Assembly (NCBI GenBank): GCA_040235565.1
Contig: JBECLA010000078.1
Coordinates: 1-30,728, forward strand
Direction: 5' to 3'
DNA: 30,728 bases
Origin: JAHEIJ01 sp040235565
Lineage (GTDB): Bacteria > Pseudomonadota > Gammaproteobacteria > UBA6429 > Thiohalophilaceae
Below, one piece after another: positions 8,267-16,107 of the stretch. Position 1 is the first letter of the stretch, and the number at the start of each line of letters is the position of its first letter. The notes beneath the pieces were generated by a model that searched no databases, had not been told where the DNA came from, and worked only from the letters and a program-made list of their open reading frames with translations. The position numbers and the translations under genes were made by a program.

Positions 8267-8644
8267 ATCCTGTATCAGGTTTTCCATCTCCACCTTGATG
8301 CGATTGATAATAACAACAGCCCGATCAGCGTAGATAAGTTCTTCCGGATCCAGGTCGCTGGATTGTAAGACAGACTGGCCGCGTGCCACCGTTTCAGCTT
8401 CTGTATCATCAACAAACTGCGCGAGATAAACGTAGCTCTGCGCCAGACTGTTACTGACATCCTGATTCTGGCCGTGTAATTCCCATAATAGTAAATGGAT
8501 CGCGCTTTTTATGTCGTCTTTATCGTAAGGTAACCTGGATAATGGGTGGGCATAACTACTGCTGTCTAACTGTGCCAGTAAGTGCCCGTATTCGGTGACG
8601 ATATCCTGCGCAGCCTGTAGATTTTTTTCGTGGTGCTGATTCAC
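8246..8644 (-). CDS. Small acidic helical protein of unknown function
   Basis: The 132-residue protein starts at GTG (8642-8644), preceded by ATGAGG at suitable spacing. It is predicted to be mostly alpha-helical and acidic, with no signal peptide, membrane segment or cysteine. I do not recognise the family. Its last seven codons overlap the convergent FHA-cyclase gene, so transcripts of the two genes are complementary at their 3' ends. Its start lies 49 bases from the divergent small ORF that precedes the NERD gene. Confidence 0.6.
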   Translation of the reverse strand: MNQHHEKNLQAAQDIVTEYGHLLAQLDSSSYAHPLSRLPYDKDDIKSAIHLLLWELHGQNQDVSNSLAQSYVYLAQFVDDTEAETVARGQSVLQSSDLDPEELIYADRAVVIINRIKVEMENLIQDLKGFLT

Positions 8645-8693
8645 AAATTTAGCCTCATGCTGTTTGTATCATCATAGACCTTAATAGGAAAAA

Positions 8694-8810
8694 ATGAAAT
8701 TCGCCTTAACGCTGTGGACTGTGCAATACCATCAATCGGGCAGATATTCTGGTCTGTTGGTTTTTGTTGCTTTACTATTGGGGCGTGAGTGTAAAAAGGA
8801 AATAATATGA
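8694..8810 (+). CDS. 38-codon ORF translationally coupled to the NERD gene
   Basis: ATG 8694 follows a good ribosome site (TAATAGGAAAAA). The frame encodes 38 residues: a charged/aromatic start MKFALTLWTVQYHQ, a hydrophobic stretch YSGLLVFVALLLG, and a basic end RECKKEII. Its TGA (8808-8810) overlaps the ATG of the downstream NERD gene (8807) in an ATGA arrangement typical of translational coupling. It could be a small membrane protein or a leader peptide whose translation sets expression of the next gene. The ribosome site and the overlap are the evidence. Conservation is unknown and chance is possible for so short a frame. Confidence 0.4.
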   Translation: MKFALTLWTVQYHQSGRYSGLLVFVALLLGRECKKEII

Positions 8811-9526
8811 CGGATATTCTGCAACGGCTGACAGATTTATTAGCCCAGAATGAAGCGCAATTCATGACCTGGGCTCCTCCGGCCGTATTGCTGACCCTGG
8901 CCTTGCTGTTCAGCTATACCGCAATCAGAAACGGTTTGAAGGAATTGTCCTTGTACCTTGCGGTGCGAAAACTGGGGGTGGCAACGTTACGCAATATTGT
9001 CATTTCCGATGGCATGGATGGCAGGGTAATGATTGAGAATGTTGTCCTCACTCCGGGTGGAATTTATATTCTGCCCATCAAACGTTATTGTGGAATTATA
9101 TTTGCCGCTGATAATATGGATACCTGGACCCAGGTAGTTGGCAAGCGAAGTTACAAATTCCCTAATCCTCTGCCGGAACTTGATACCTATGTTATAGCGA
9201 TTCGGAACTTGCTACCGGATGTCAATGTCTCAGGCAGTATTCTGGTGACGCACGATGCCGAGTTTCCTAAAGGCAAGCCACAGCGAGTTGTTCCGATTAA
9301 TGAAGCAGTAAAACTAGTTGATAATGTAAAGGGTGAGATATCAGCTCAACTCAGGTTGGCATGGGATAATCTGAAAGCGGCGGTGAAGGGCCTCAATGTA
9401 GAAGAGAAGCGGTCGATGAAGCAGCTTGATGATAGGAATAGCTATGCTTCTCAAATAGCCATCTCAATTGGCCTGGTTTGTGCTGCCGTGGCCTGGGTGA
9501 TCTGGCGTTTTTGGAGTCAGGCATAG
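8807..9526 (+). CDS. Membrane-anchored NERD-like protein with degenerate nuclease motif
   Basis: The 239-residue protein has a transmembrane helix near residues 22-40 and another at about 214-234. Between them is a domain resembling NERD (nuclease-related domain): LRNIVI, IENVVLTPGGIYILPIK, W (about 107) and FPNPLPE. In active NERD proteins the core reads roughly D..vvv..G.fvIEvK, a PD-(D/E)xK-type centre. Here the Asp position is Glu (IEN, E77) and the Glu of ExK is Pro (P90), while Lys (K92) remains. Nuclease activity is therefore doubtful and a scaffold or nucleic-acid-sensing role is possible. The start overlaps the stop of the preceding small ORF, with AAAAAGGA upstream. A TerB-family gene follows after 19 bases, probably in one transcript. 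Confidence 0.65.
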   Translation: MTDILQRLTDLLAQNEAQFMTWAPPAVLLTLALLFSYTAIRNGLKELSLYLAVRKLGVATLRNIVISDGMDGRVMIENVVLTPGGIYILPIKRYCGIIFAADNMDTWTQVVGKRSYKFPNPLPELDTYVIAIRNLLPDVNVSGSILVTHDAEFPKGKPQRVVPINEAVKLVDNVKGEISAQLRLAWDNLKAAVKGLNVEEKRSMKQLDDRNSYASQIAISIGLVCAAVAWVIWRFWSQA

Positions 9527-9545
9527 TATTAAAGGCAGTAATCGC

Positions 9546-10007
9546 ATGATCAGCAAATTCCGAAAATGGTTGGAACAAACGCTGGAAAATGATTTCGCTA
9601 CTTCCAGTGTTGACAAGCAGGAATTAATAAACATGGCAGCGGCAGTATTGTTTGTCGAAGTGATGCATGCTGATCATCAAGTTGATAAGCGCGAAAAGGA
9701 CGTAGTAAAAAATGCCTTAATGGAGAGTTTTTCCCTTTCCAGACAGGATGCGGATGAATTGTTGAAACAGGCAGAAAATCGCGTCAGAGATGTCACCTCA
9801 TTGCATGAATTTACGTCTTTATTACATGGCCGTTTGACTAATGAAGAAAAGGTCACATTAATAGAGCAAATATGGCGTATTATTCTGGCAGATGACGAAA
9901 TCGATAAGTATGAAGAACATTTGGTTCGCCGTATCGCGGAATTACTTTATGTGAGCCACAAGGATTTTATCCGAGCCAAATTGAGCGCCCAGGGAGATCT
10001 TGGGTAA
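9546..10007 (+). CDS. TerB-family (tellurite resistance-like) protein
   Basis: The 153-residue protein matches the TerB/DjlA-N-type helical fold. Two similar helical halves each carry an acidic motif: VMHADHQVDKREKDVV near residues 40-55 and ILADDEIDKYEEHLVRRIAELL near 115-136. The paired A.D..(I/V)d..E motifs are the metal-binding hallmark of this family. There is no signal peptide. Members are linked to tellurite resistance, phage resistance and membrane stress, but no other ter genes are nearby, so a tellurite role should not be assumed. It lies 19 bases after the NERD-like gene and converges on the ABC permease gene. Confidence 0.82.
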   Translation: MISKFRKWLEQTLENDFATSSVDKQELINMAAAVLFVEVMHADHQVDKREKDVVKNALMESFSLSRQDADELLKQAENRVRDVTSLHEFTSLLHGRLTNEEKVTLIEQIWRIILADDEIDKYEEHLVRRIAELLYVSHKDFIRAKLSAQGDLG

Positions 10008-10044
10008 GAAATAGAATGAGTGGAGACAATCCGGTCCCGGAATT

Positions 10045-10857
10045 CTACTCGCCGGCATTCAGAATCAGTCCTTTTATTCGTGCAACCCGGAAAACAGCCA
10101 GAAATGTCAGAATGCCGAGGCTGATATACAGGATGTTAAGTCCAACTGCCATGAGGAACAAATGTAAATTGAAGCTGTTTTCAATCATCACCTGTCTCAT
10201 ACCTTCGAAGACATAGCTTGAAGGCAGGCTCCAGGCGACAGGCTGTAACCAGTGTGGTAGTACCTCAATGGGGTAGAAGATTCCACTTACTGGTGCAACT
10301 GCAAAAATAACAGCCCAGGCCAGATTTTCTACTCCCAGTCCGTAGCGCAGCACAATTGAAATGACAAACAGTCCTATGGCCCAACCCAGTACCAATAGAT
10401 TGGCAAAGAATGCCAGTAATGGCAGGCCGATAGCGAAAATCGAATAGTGATATAAGGGAATGGCCAGCAATGCGGCTGCACCCACACCAATCACAGTGCG
10501 AATAAAACTAATCAGTAACAAGGTGATAATCAACTCATGCGGCCGCAGAGGTGAGACAAACAAGTGCCCGAGATTACGGGAATACATTTCTTCAAAAAAT
10601 ACGACTGATACCCCCAGTTGTCCACGAAACAACACATCCCATAACAACACAGCAGAAATAAACAATCCGGCAGCTTGTGCGACCCAGGAACTCTCTGTGA
10701 CCAGAAACTGATTGATAAACCCCCATAAAATCATTTGCATCGTCGGCCAATATGCCAATTCAAGAATGCGTGGCCAACTATTACGCAACAAGTATGTGTA
10801 GCGTATCAACATGGCGCTGATGCGTTGCAGTGGTTTTAATGTGTGGTGGGTTTGCAT
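10045..10857 (-). CDS. ABC-2 type transporter permease
   Basis: The 270-residue integral membrane protein has about six hydrophobic helices (for example ILELAYWPTMQMILWGFI, LFISAVLLWDVLF, IGLPLLALFANLLVLGW and a C-terminal IYISLGILTFLAVF). It also contains the amphipathic region SRNLGHLFVSPLRPHELI typical of the first cytoplasmic loop in ABC-2 permeases. It forms the channel of an exporter with the ATPase encoded 16 bases upstream on the same strand. Substrates of this family include polysaccharides, drugs and lipids; nothing here identifies the cargo. Confidence 0.88.
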   Translation of the reverse strand: MQTHHTLKPLQRISAMLIRYTYLLRNSWPRILELAYWPTMQMILWGFINQFLVTESSWVAQAAGLFISAVLLWDVLFRGQLGVSVVFFEEMYSRNLGHLFVSPLRPHELIITLLLISFIRTVIGVGAAALLAIPLYHYSIFAIGLPLLAFFANLLVLGWAIGLFVISIVLRYGLGVENLAWAVIFAVAPVSGIFYPIEVLPHWLQPVAWSLPSSYVFEGMRQVMIENSFNLHLFLMAVGLNILYISLGILTFLAVFRVARIKGLILNAGE

Positions 10858-10873
10858 GGTGTATTAACTGACA

Positions 10874-11620
10874 TCAGGAACCATGTCGTGCCACTTCCAG
10901 AAAGACCTGTTCAAGATTAGAGGTTCCATACTTGCTCAATAAATGTGCAGGTGTATCCTGATCGATAATCTGGCCATGTCGCATAATAATTACGTCGCTA
11001 CACATCCGTTCCACTTCAACCATATTATGAGAAGCCATAAACAGGGTGGCGCCGGTTCGTTGTTGATAGGTTTTAAGATAGTGACGGATGCGGTCAGCCG
11101 AGTCAGGATCCAGTGAGGCAGTTGGTTCATCAAGAAACAAAACTTCAGGTTGATTAAGCAGTGCTTTCGCCAGTTCAACCCGCGTTTTTTGCCCGGCCGA
11201 AAGAGATCGATGAGGTCGCGGCAGGAATTCAATGATTTCCAGTTCTTCTGCCAACTGGTGGATTCGTTGTGCTCGGTTCGGAACCGCGTAGAGGCGGGCA
11301 TAGACGTTGAGATTTTCGCGTACCGAAAGGCGTCCCGGTAAGTCGACATAGGGAGAAGTGAAATTTATCCGTTCCAGGACGCGGTAACGATGAGACAAAA
11401 TATCCTGACCCAGTACAGATATTTTTCCGCTGCTGGGCAGGAGCAATCCAAGCAGCATCGCGATGGTGGTGGTTTTTCCGGCCCCATTCCCACCAAGTAA
11501 TGCAGTTGTGCTGCCTTTCTTGACCTGGAAGGAAATGTCGGCCACGGCACGGATCTCACCAAACTGTTTACATAGATTGGTGACATGGATAACGGTGTCA
11601 GGATTCAAAGTGGTATTCAC
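10874..11620 (-). CDS. ABC transporter ATP-binding protein
   Basis: The 248-residue ATPase has Walker A GGNGAGKTT (near residues 38-46), Q-loop region INFTSPYVDLP, signature LSAGQKTRVELAKAL, Walker B VLFLDEPTASLDPDS and switch His in MASHN. It is the family that pairs with ABC-2 permeases (CcmA/NatA/DRA type). The start appears to be GTG at 11618-11620; no ATG is available nearby and the ribosome site is weak. It is the first gene of a two-gene operon with the permease and is divergent from the DUF2914 gene. The Q-loop region carries a serine (FTSPY) where many members have Q, which is common in this subfamily. Confidence 0.9.
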   Translation of the reverse strand: MNTTLNPDTVIHVTNLCKQFGEIRAVADISFQVKKGSTTALLGGNGAGKTTTIAMLLGLLLPSSGKISVLGQDILSHRYRVLERINFTSPYVDLPGRLSVRENLNVYARLYAVPNRAQRIHQLAEELEIIEFLPRPHRSLSAGQKTRVELAKALLNQPEVLFLDEPTASLDPDSADRIRHYLKTYQQRTGATLFMASHNMVEVERMCSDVIIMRHGQIIDQDTPAHLLSKYGTSNLEQVFLEVARHGS

Positions 11621-11763
11621 TGTCTATCTAGGTTAGAGTTGATAACAAATTGCACACCTGTCATAAAGGGGAAGATACTCCTGCAATGATCAGGAAATTT
11701 TGAAGCTGCAGCGTAACCAAAGACTACTTGAGAAATAATAAGGCGTAAACTACGGATGCAATA

Positions 11764-12237
11764 ATGCAGCGGCTTTTAAGACTCATTGTCTCCCTCATGC
11801 TTGGCCTGGCTCTCACTGCAATCGGCAGTCCACTTGAACCGACAGTGATGGCTCAGGAATCGCCACCGGTCAAGCAACGCCTGGCACGGGGGCTGTTTTC
11901 GACCAGTATTGTCGATCGCGAACCGGTTGATCAGGTACTCATTCTGAGTAATGCAGTTAATCAGATCTATTTTTTCACCGATCTGCGTCATTATCAGGGC
12001 CAGACCATCACCCATCGTTGGGAATATGAAGGTGAAGTGATAATGGAGAAGACCTTTGAGGTGGCTGGTCCCCGTTGGCGTGTTTATTCCCAGAAGGATC
12101 TGGAACCTGATATGACCGGTACCTGGACCGTGGTAGTTAGTGATGGTAAGGGCTGGCCGATTTACGCCGAGCTATTTCAATATGTTGAAAAAGTACCCGG
12201 AGGCGACAAGGGTATTATTCTGCCGATTGAGGAGTGA
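11764..12237 (+). CDS. Exported DUF2914 domain protein
   Basis: The 157-residue protein has an N-terminal signal sequence (LLRLIVSLMLGLALTAIG) and then a DUF2914 domain over most of its length. Family landmarks are the FSTSIVDREPVDQV opening, YFFTDLR, THRWEYEGEV, GPRWRVYSQKDL and the GTWTVVV strand. The domain is of unknown function and often sits at the end of periplasmic proteins in proteobacteria. The first hydrophobic segment could be a cleaved signal (VMA-QE, residue 30) or an anchor. It ends by overlapping 23 bases with the convergent cNMP/rhodanese gene. Confidence 0.78.
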   Translation: MQRLLRLIVSLMLGLALTAIGSPLEPTVMAQESPPVKQRLARGLFSTSIVDREPVDQVLILSNAVNQIYFFTDLRHYQGQTITHRWEYEGEVIMEKTFEVAGPRWRVYSQKDLEPDMTGTWTVVVSDGKGWPIYAELFQYVEKVPGGDKGIILPIEE

Positions 12238-15118
12238 CTTCCTGCTTGGTATCGCCTTCATCACTAATGGATGAACGAATTGTCGATTCGAGCGCGGAAA
12301 TTTTCTTTTTCCATTCTTCCAGTAATGAGTTGTGCCTTTCCTCGGCCTCGAGCCTGAGTTTTTGCTCTTGTTGGCGACGTGCACTTTCCGAAATAGCAGG
12401 TAATTTGGGCTTGGCAATAGCTGCCTTTTGTTTGTTATCCACAGGTTGACGAGTCGCCAGTGCTGGTTTTTTCTCGTCAGGTTGGAAAATAAACAGGCCA
12501 ACACCGATCCCAATGGCAATTAAGATACTGGCGGCGATGGCAAAAACCCGGACTTTACGTTGTTTGTTCGCGTTGCTTTGTTCTTCAAACTTGCGGCTAA
12601 TCGTTTCGGTCAGTTCTACCTTGGTTATCGGGACGTAATCTTCTTCTTCTGGTGTCTCAATCTTGAAGGACGGCAACTCATTGACTTCCTCTACCAGTTC
12701 AACAACAGAGTCTTCCTGTTTTTCTACATCTTCCGGTTGGACGGTTGGTTCCTTGAAAATAAAGATATCTTCGTCACCTTCCAGAATAATTCGATTACCG
12801 ACGCGCCGTAAGGTCGCCTTTGACAGTGACATGCTTTCGGCTTGTTGGCGCGCTTCCTCTTCCTGGCGGGCCTTTTCCGCCGCTTCAAGTCGGGCCTTGA
12901 TGGCCTCTGCTTTACGTCGCATCTCGTCGGCTTTTTTCTGCTTGACGATGCGAAGTGCCTGTTGTCTGCGCTTGTCTGATTCTTCCTGTTTTTTACGTTC
13001 GGCTTCGGCAAGACGTCGTTGTTCCTTTTCCTTGGCACGTCGCTGCTGATCTTCGGCTTCAGTTTGTTGGCGTGCTTTTTCCTGTTTTATGCGTTCGGCC
13101 TCGGCGCGTGCTTCACTAACCTGGGATTCCAGCAACTGGCGTGTCGATTGAATTTCGTTGCGGAGTCGTTCGGCTTCTTCCATAGCCTGACGACGTATCA
13201 GGTCAGCTTCTTTTTCCGCTTCCATTGCTTTCAAACGGGCCAGCTCTTCTGCCTGCCGCCGTGTCTCTTCCAGTAACCGTTGTTGCTGTTCACGTTCCTG
13301 TGAAGCAATCTGGGCTGCTTTTTCTTCGACTTCCTGGCGCGCGGAAGCCATTTCTGCCCGTAATTGCTCGGCTTCATGTAGAGCGGCTTGACGTATCCGT
13401 TCAGCTTCAGACTTGGCTTTTTCACGTACTGCTTCGAGTGTGGCGCGATGTTGCTGTGCCTGTTTGGCTTGAACTTGCTGGGCTTCCTGTTCCAGCCTTG
13501 ACTTGGCTTCTTCCATTTCCCTGCGAAGTTGTTCAGCTTCTTCCTGTGCTTTGCGGCGAATCTCCCGTGCTTCAGCTTCCGCCTTTTTGCGTGCCTCGGT
13601 GGCTTGTTTGGCGGCTTCTGCCGCGACCGCCCTGGCATGATTCAAAGCACCATCAAGATCGGACTGGCGCCTGGCGTTGGCATCAGCTTCGGCTTTGAGT
13701 TTTTGGAGTTCCTCTTCAGCTTTTCGTTTGGCGGCTTTTGCTTCGAGTTTGAGCTTGGCGGCTTTCTCCTCGGCCTCCTTGGCGCGTTTGGATTCTTCCT
13801 TGAGCCGTTGTTTTTCCGCTTTCAGTGCAGCTTCACGTTTACTGACTTCTTCTTCCTGTAAGCGTCTGATCTCGGCTTCCGCTTTACGCTTGGCGGCTTC
13901 AGCATCGGAAGCTTTCTTCGCCAGAGCTTTCGCTTCCTGTTTGACGTTGTTGGCTTCTTTCTGGATTTTAACTGCCTTTGCTTCGGCAGCCTGTTGGGTT
14001 TTCTTGGCCGCGATGGTTTTGCGGTTTTCCGCCTTTTTTGCTACCGGCGTGGCAACATTTGCAGCAGGGAGGGTAAGTTTGTGTTTCTTCAGACCGTCTT
14101 CCAGAACAAAACAGTTCAGCCCATGTTGGGTCAGGAGGAACGCGGCGGCGGCACTGCGATGGCCGTCATCACAAATCAGAATGTAATCACGCTGGTCGTT
14201 TAGACCTTCCAGCTTGACGCGCAACATGGTGAGCGGGATATTGACCGAGCCTTCCACCTTTTGTTGCATGAACTCATCATGTCGACGGACATCGATGATC
14301 AGACTGCCGCTATTAATTTTATCCAGTGCTGCTTTCTCATCAATCTGATTGATTAACGGTGCAGCCAGATCGGTCATGAAATCTTTCTTGCCGAGACGCA
14401 TCAAGATGCCATCTTCCAGCATGCTAATCGTCGCATTACGCACGCCACCAGTGATGAGGGCCTCTTCCCCAAATCCATCACCGGCATTCAGGACGGCAAG
14501 CTGTACATCCTTGGCCTTTGGCGCAGGACGACGAGAGACGGCACAACGACCACTGCGGATGATATAGTAATAATCGTTTTTATCTCCCTGTTGTATGATG
14601 ATATCCCCCTTCTTTGCAGGGACTTCTTCAAGTTTCATCAGCAGGGTCTGGATCTTATCGGTAGGTAGTTTGAGAAAGGCGCGCGATTGTAAAAAGCGTA
14701 ACATCCAGGCGCTGTCATCATCCGCACCAAGCTCCGAGACTTCAATTAAGCCTGAAGTATCCTCTTCCATCACGATTTCGAGTAAATCGCTGTCGATGTA
14801 GAGTAACTTGCAGTTGGTTTTGGTTTTGGCAGTACCCTGACGTGGCAGAGCCGGGGCGATGGGATGTTTGGCCTCCTCGGTTCTGGCCTTGATGATATTC
14901 CCCCGCACCTTACCGGTCGCGGTTACTTCAAGCTGGCCATTTAACAGGTAAATGACGCGCTTATCCCGTTCCCCCTGGCGGAACACAATACGACCGGCTG
15001 GTAAATCCTCTACCGTGGATTTGCTTGCCAGCTCATCCAGCTTGTCGAGAGTCAGGCTGCCCAGCGGTTCCAGGGTTTTGAGAAGTTTTTTGTCGATCGA
15101 ATTCTTGCCGAGGGCCAT
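12215..15118 (-). CDS. Dual cNMP-binding / rhodanese / long coiled-coil membrane protein
   Basis: I chose ATG 15116-15118 (967 residues, MALGKNS). An upstream GTG at 15205 would lie inside the putative promoter, so it is unlikely. Two cyclic-nucleotide-binding domains come first. The first (about 20-120) lacks the phosphate-binding cassette residues. The second (about 150-255) keeps them: GFGEEALITGGVRNATI, with Glu and Arg. A rhodanese domain follows (about 262-345) with active-site loop CDDGHRS and its Cys (C316). Next comes an Ala/Glu/Lys/Arg-rich coiled coil of roughly 400 residues resembling TolA or IF2 linkers. Near the end lie one membrane helix (about 858-878) and a tail of about 90 residues. 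The N-terminal domains should be cytoplasmic. It may be a cAMP-responsive scaffold; the function is unknown. A CRP-like site and a sigma-28-like promoter lie upstream. Confidence 0.85.
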   Translation of the reverse strand: MALGKNSIDKKLLKTLEPLGSLTLDKLDELASKSTVEDLPAGRIVFRQGERDKRVIYLLNGQLEVTATGKVRGNIIKARTEEAKHPIAPALPRQGTAKTKTNCKLLYIDSDLLEIVMEEDTSGLIEVSELGADDDSAWMLRFLQSRAFLKLPTDKIQTLLMKLEEVPAKKGDIIIQQGDKNDYYYIIRSGRCAVSRRPAPKAKDVQLAVLNAGDGFGEEALITGGVRNATISMLEDGILMRLGKKDFMTDLAAPLINQIDEKAALDKINSGSLIIDVRRHDEFMQQKVEGSVNIPLTMLRVKLEGLNDQRDYILICDDGHRSAAAAFLLTQHGLNCFVLEDGLKKHKLTLPAANVATPVAKKAENRKTIAAKKTQQAAEAKAVKIQKEANNVKQEAKALAKKASDAEAAKRKAEAEIRRLQEEEVSKREAALKAEKQRLKEESKRAKEAEEKAAKLKLEAKAAKRKAEEELQKLKAEADANARRQSDLDGALNHARAVAAEAAKQATEARKKAEAEAREIRRKAQEEAEQLRREMEEAKSRLEQEAQQVQAKQAQQHRATLEAVREKAKSEAERIRQAALHEAEQLRAEMASARQEVEEKAAQIASQEREQQQRLLEETRRQAEELARLKAMEAEKEADLIRRQAMEEAERLRNEIQSTRQLLESQVSEARAEAERIKQEKARQQTEAEDQQRRAKEKEQRRLAEAERKKQEESDKRRQQALRIVKQKKADEMRRKAEAIKARLEAAEKARQEEEARQQAESMSLSKATLRRVGNRIILEGDEDIFIFKEPTVQPEDVEKQEDSVVELVEEVNELPSFKIETPEEEDYVPITKVELTETISRKFEEQSNANKQRKVRVFAIAASILIAIGIGVGLFIFQPDEKKPALATRQPVDNKQKAAIAKPKLPAISESARRQQEQKLRLEAEERHNSLLEEWKKKISALESTIRSSISDEGDTKQEVTPQSAE

Positions 15119-15184
15119 TTTTGGGTGCTCAGGGGGGTTAAGACTCGATAATTCTATAATTAAAGAGTGATTGTTCTTATATAT

Positions 15185-15211
15185 AAATCGGCCTAATCTT
15201 GGCACACATTA
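15185..15211 (-). promoter_or_regulatory. Sigma-28-type promoter for the cNMP/rhodanese gene
   Basis: On the minus strand: TAATGTGT (15211-15204), an 11-base spacer, GCCGATTT (15192-15185). Six of eight bases match in each element against TAAAGTTT and GCCGATAA. Transcription would start near 15178, about 60 bases before the ATG at 15118. Confidence 0.5.
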
Positions 15212-15248
15212 GGCTCGTTTTAATTTAGTTCATGTCAGGCAATTAAAT

Positions 15249-15264
15249 TGTGAAATTGCTCACA
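15249..15264 (-). promoter_or_regulatory. Perfect CRP/Vfr-type cAMP-receptor site
   Basis: TGTGA (15249-15253), six bases, TCACA (15260-15264), an exact match to the symmetrical CRP core, with AAT and AAA flanks. Its centre (15256.5) is about 78 bases upstream of the expected start from the sigma-28-like promoter, close to a class I activator position. It lies between the barrel gene and the cNMP/rhodanese gene, both on the minus strand, so the latter is the plausible target. Confidence 0.6.
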
Positions 15265-15291
15265 AAGACCAGTAAAATCAACTACTACCGG

Positions 15292-15984
15292 TCAGAATTG
15301 TCGCCGAAAAGCAAATTCTATCCCCTCCCTGGAGCCACCGTACCATTTTACGTCGATGGAACCGGTAGCATCAGTTTTCAGACTCAAGCCCGCATAATAG
15401 CCGAGGGGTTCGTCCTCATTGAAAGGGGTGATCTGCTCAAGGTTGCCGCTGACACGCTGTTCGCCATCGATGTAGGTGAGGCTAACGCCTGACAGCACGG
15501 AAACTCTGGCAAGCGGTGCCAGGATGAGATCCACGCCTACCTGTCCCGTGTGCCAGACAACATCGGCGGCCTGATCGGTACTTTTCCCTCCGGTAGACTG
15601 GTAGTCATAGGCAAATAGCAGACCGAGCTGGAGCGATGACCGGGCTATCAACTGGGCATGCAGGTCAAAGCCGAGGCCATAACCCGTCGTATTTTTTGCA
15701 GCGGGTAGCGGATTAGACGCCTGGCTGAGATCCAGGTAAGCAAGCCGTAAACCCCCTTTCAGCGAGGCGCCAAAACTTTCATGCCAGACCGCGAGCAAGC
15801 GGGTCGTAGTGGTTTCCCGCACGACAACGGGATAGGCCCACTCTGTATCAGTGTGCTCGATAAACAAGGCAAAATCACTGGCCTGTGTATCAATGTCTGC
15901 CCAACCAGTGGGGCTATGCAGACAGATCAGCAGGAGACCTGGAGTCAGACGCAACAGTCTGTGAAACGGGCGTCGATTTTGCAT
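15292..15984 (-). CDS. Predicted outer-membrane beta-barrel protein
   Basis: The start chosen is ATG 15982-15984 (230 residues), giving a normal signal peptide with a basic start (MQNRRPFHRLLRL), a hydrophobic core (GLLLICL) and cleavage near GWA-DID. Longer starts (ATG 16029, TTG 16056) are possible but give an overlong N-terminus. The mature part alternates polar and hydrophobic residues in repeated strands (for example GYGLGFDLHAQLI, LQLGLLFAYDYQ, VGVDLILAPLARVSVLSG). It ends in FAFRRQF with the terminal Phe typical of BAM-assembled barrels. The specific family and ligand are not recognised. It is divergent from the methyltransferase gene and lies upstream of the cNMP/rhodanese gene on the same strand. 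Confidence 0.7.
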   Translation of the reverse strand: MQNRRPFHRLLRLTPGLLLICLHSPTGWADIDTQASDFALFIEHTDTEWAYPVVVRETTTTRLLAVWHESFGASLKGGLRLAYLDLSQASNPLPAAKNTTGYGLGFDLHAQLIARSSLQLGLLFAYDYQSTGGKSTDQAADVVWHTGQVGVDLILAPLARVSVLSGVSLTYIDGEQRVSGNLEQITPFNEDEPLGYYAGLSLKTDATGSIDVKWYGGSREGIEFAFRRQF

Positions 15985-16107
15985 ATACAAAAGTAGGTGG
16001 CGGCTTTTACTTGCCGGGGTGATTGGCATAATATGAATGTTAAGCAACCAATGCAATGAAGGCCATTATCAGTCGGAATCAAAATTCAAGGAGAAGGGAG
16101 ACCGCAT

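Noticed and set aside
12663..13861. Long open frames on the plus strand across the coiled-coil region
   Set aside because: They are explained by the repetitive Ala/Glu/Lys codons of the minus-strand coiled coil, which leave few stops on the opposite strand. The translated products are low-complexity Ser/Phe/Leu-rich.
12800..14050. Possible DNA tandem repeat or repeat element in the coiled-coil coding region
   Set aside because: The similarity is an Ala/Glu/Lys/Arg amino-acid bias; no exact long repeat unit is visible at the DNA level.
15119..15205. A 29-residue longer N-terminus of the cNMP/rhodanese protein starting at GTG 15205
   Set aside because: That start would lie within the sigma-28-like promoter elements, and the added residues precede the first domain without matching it.
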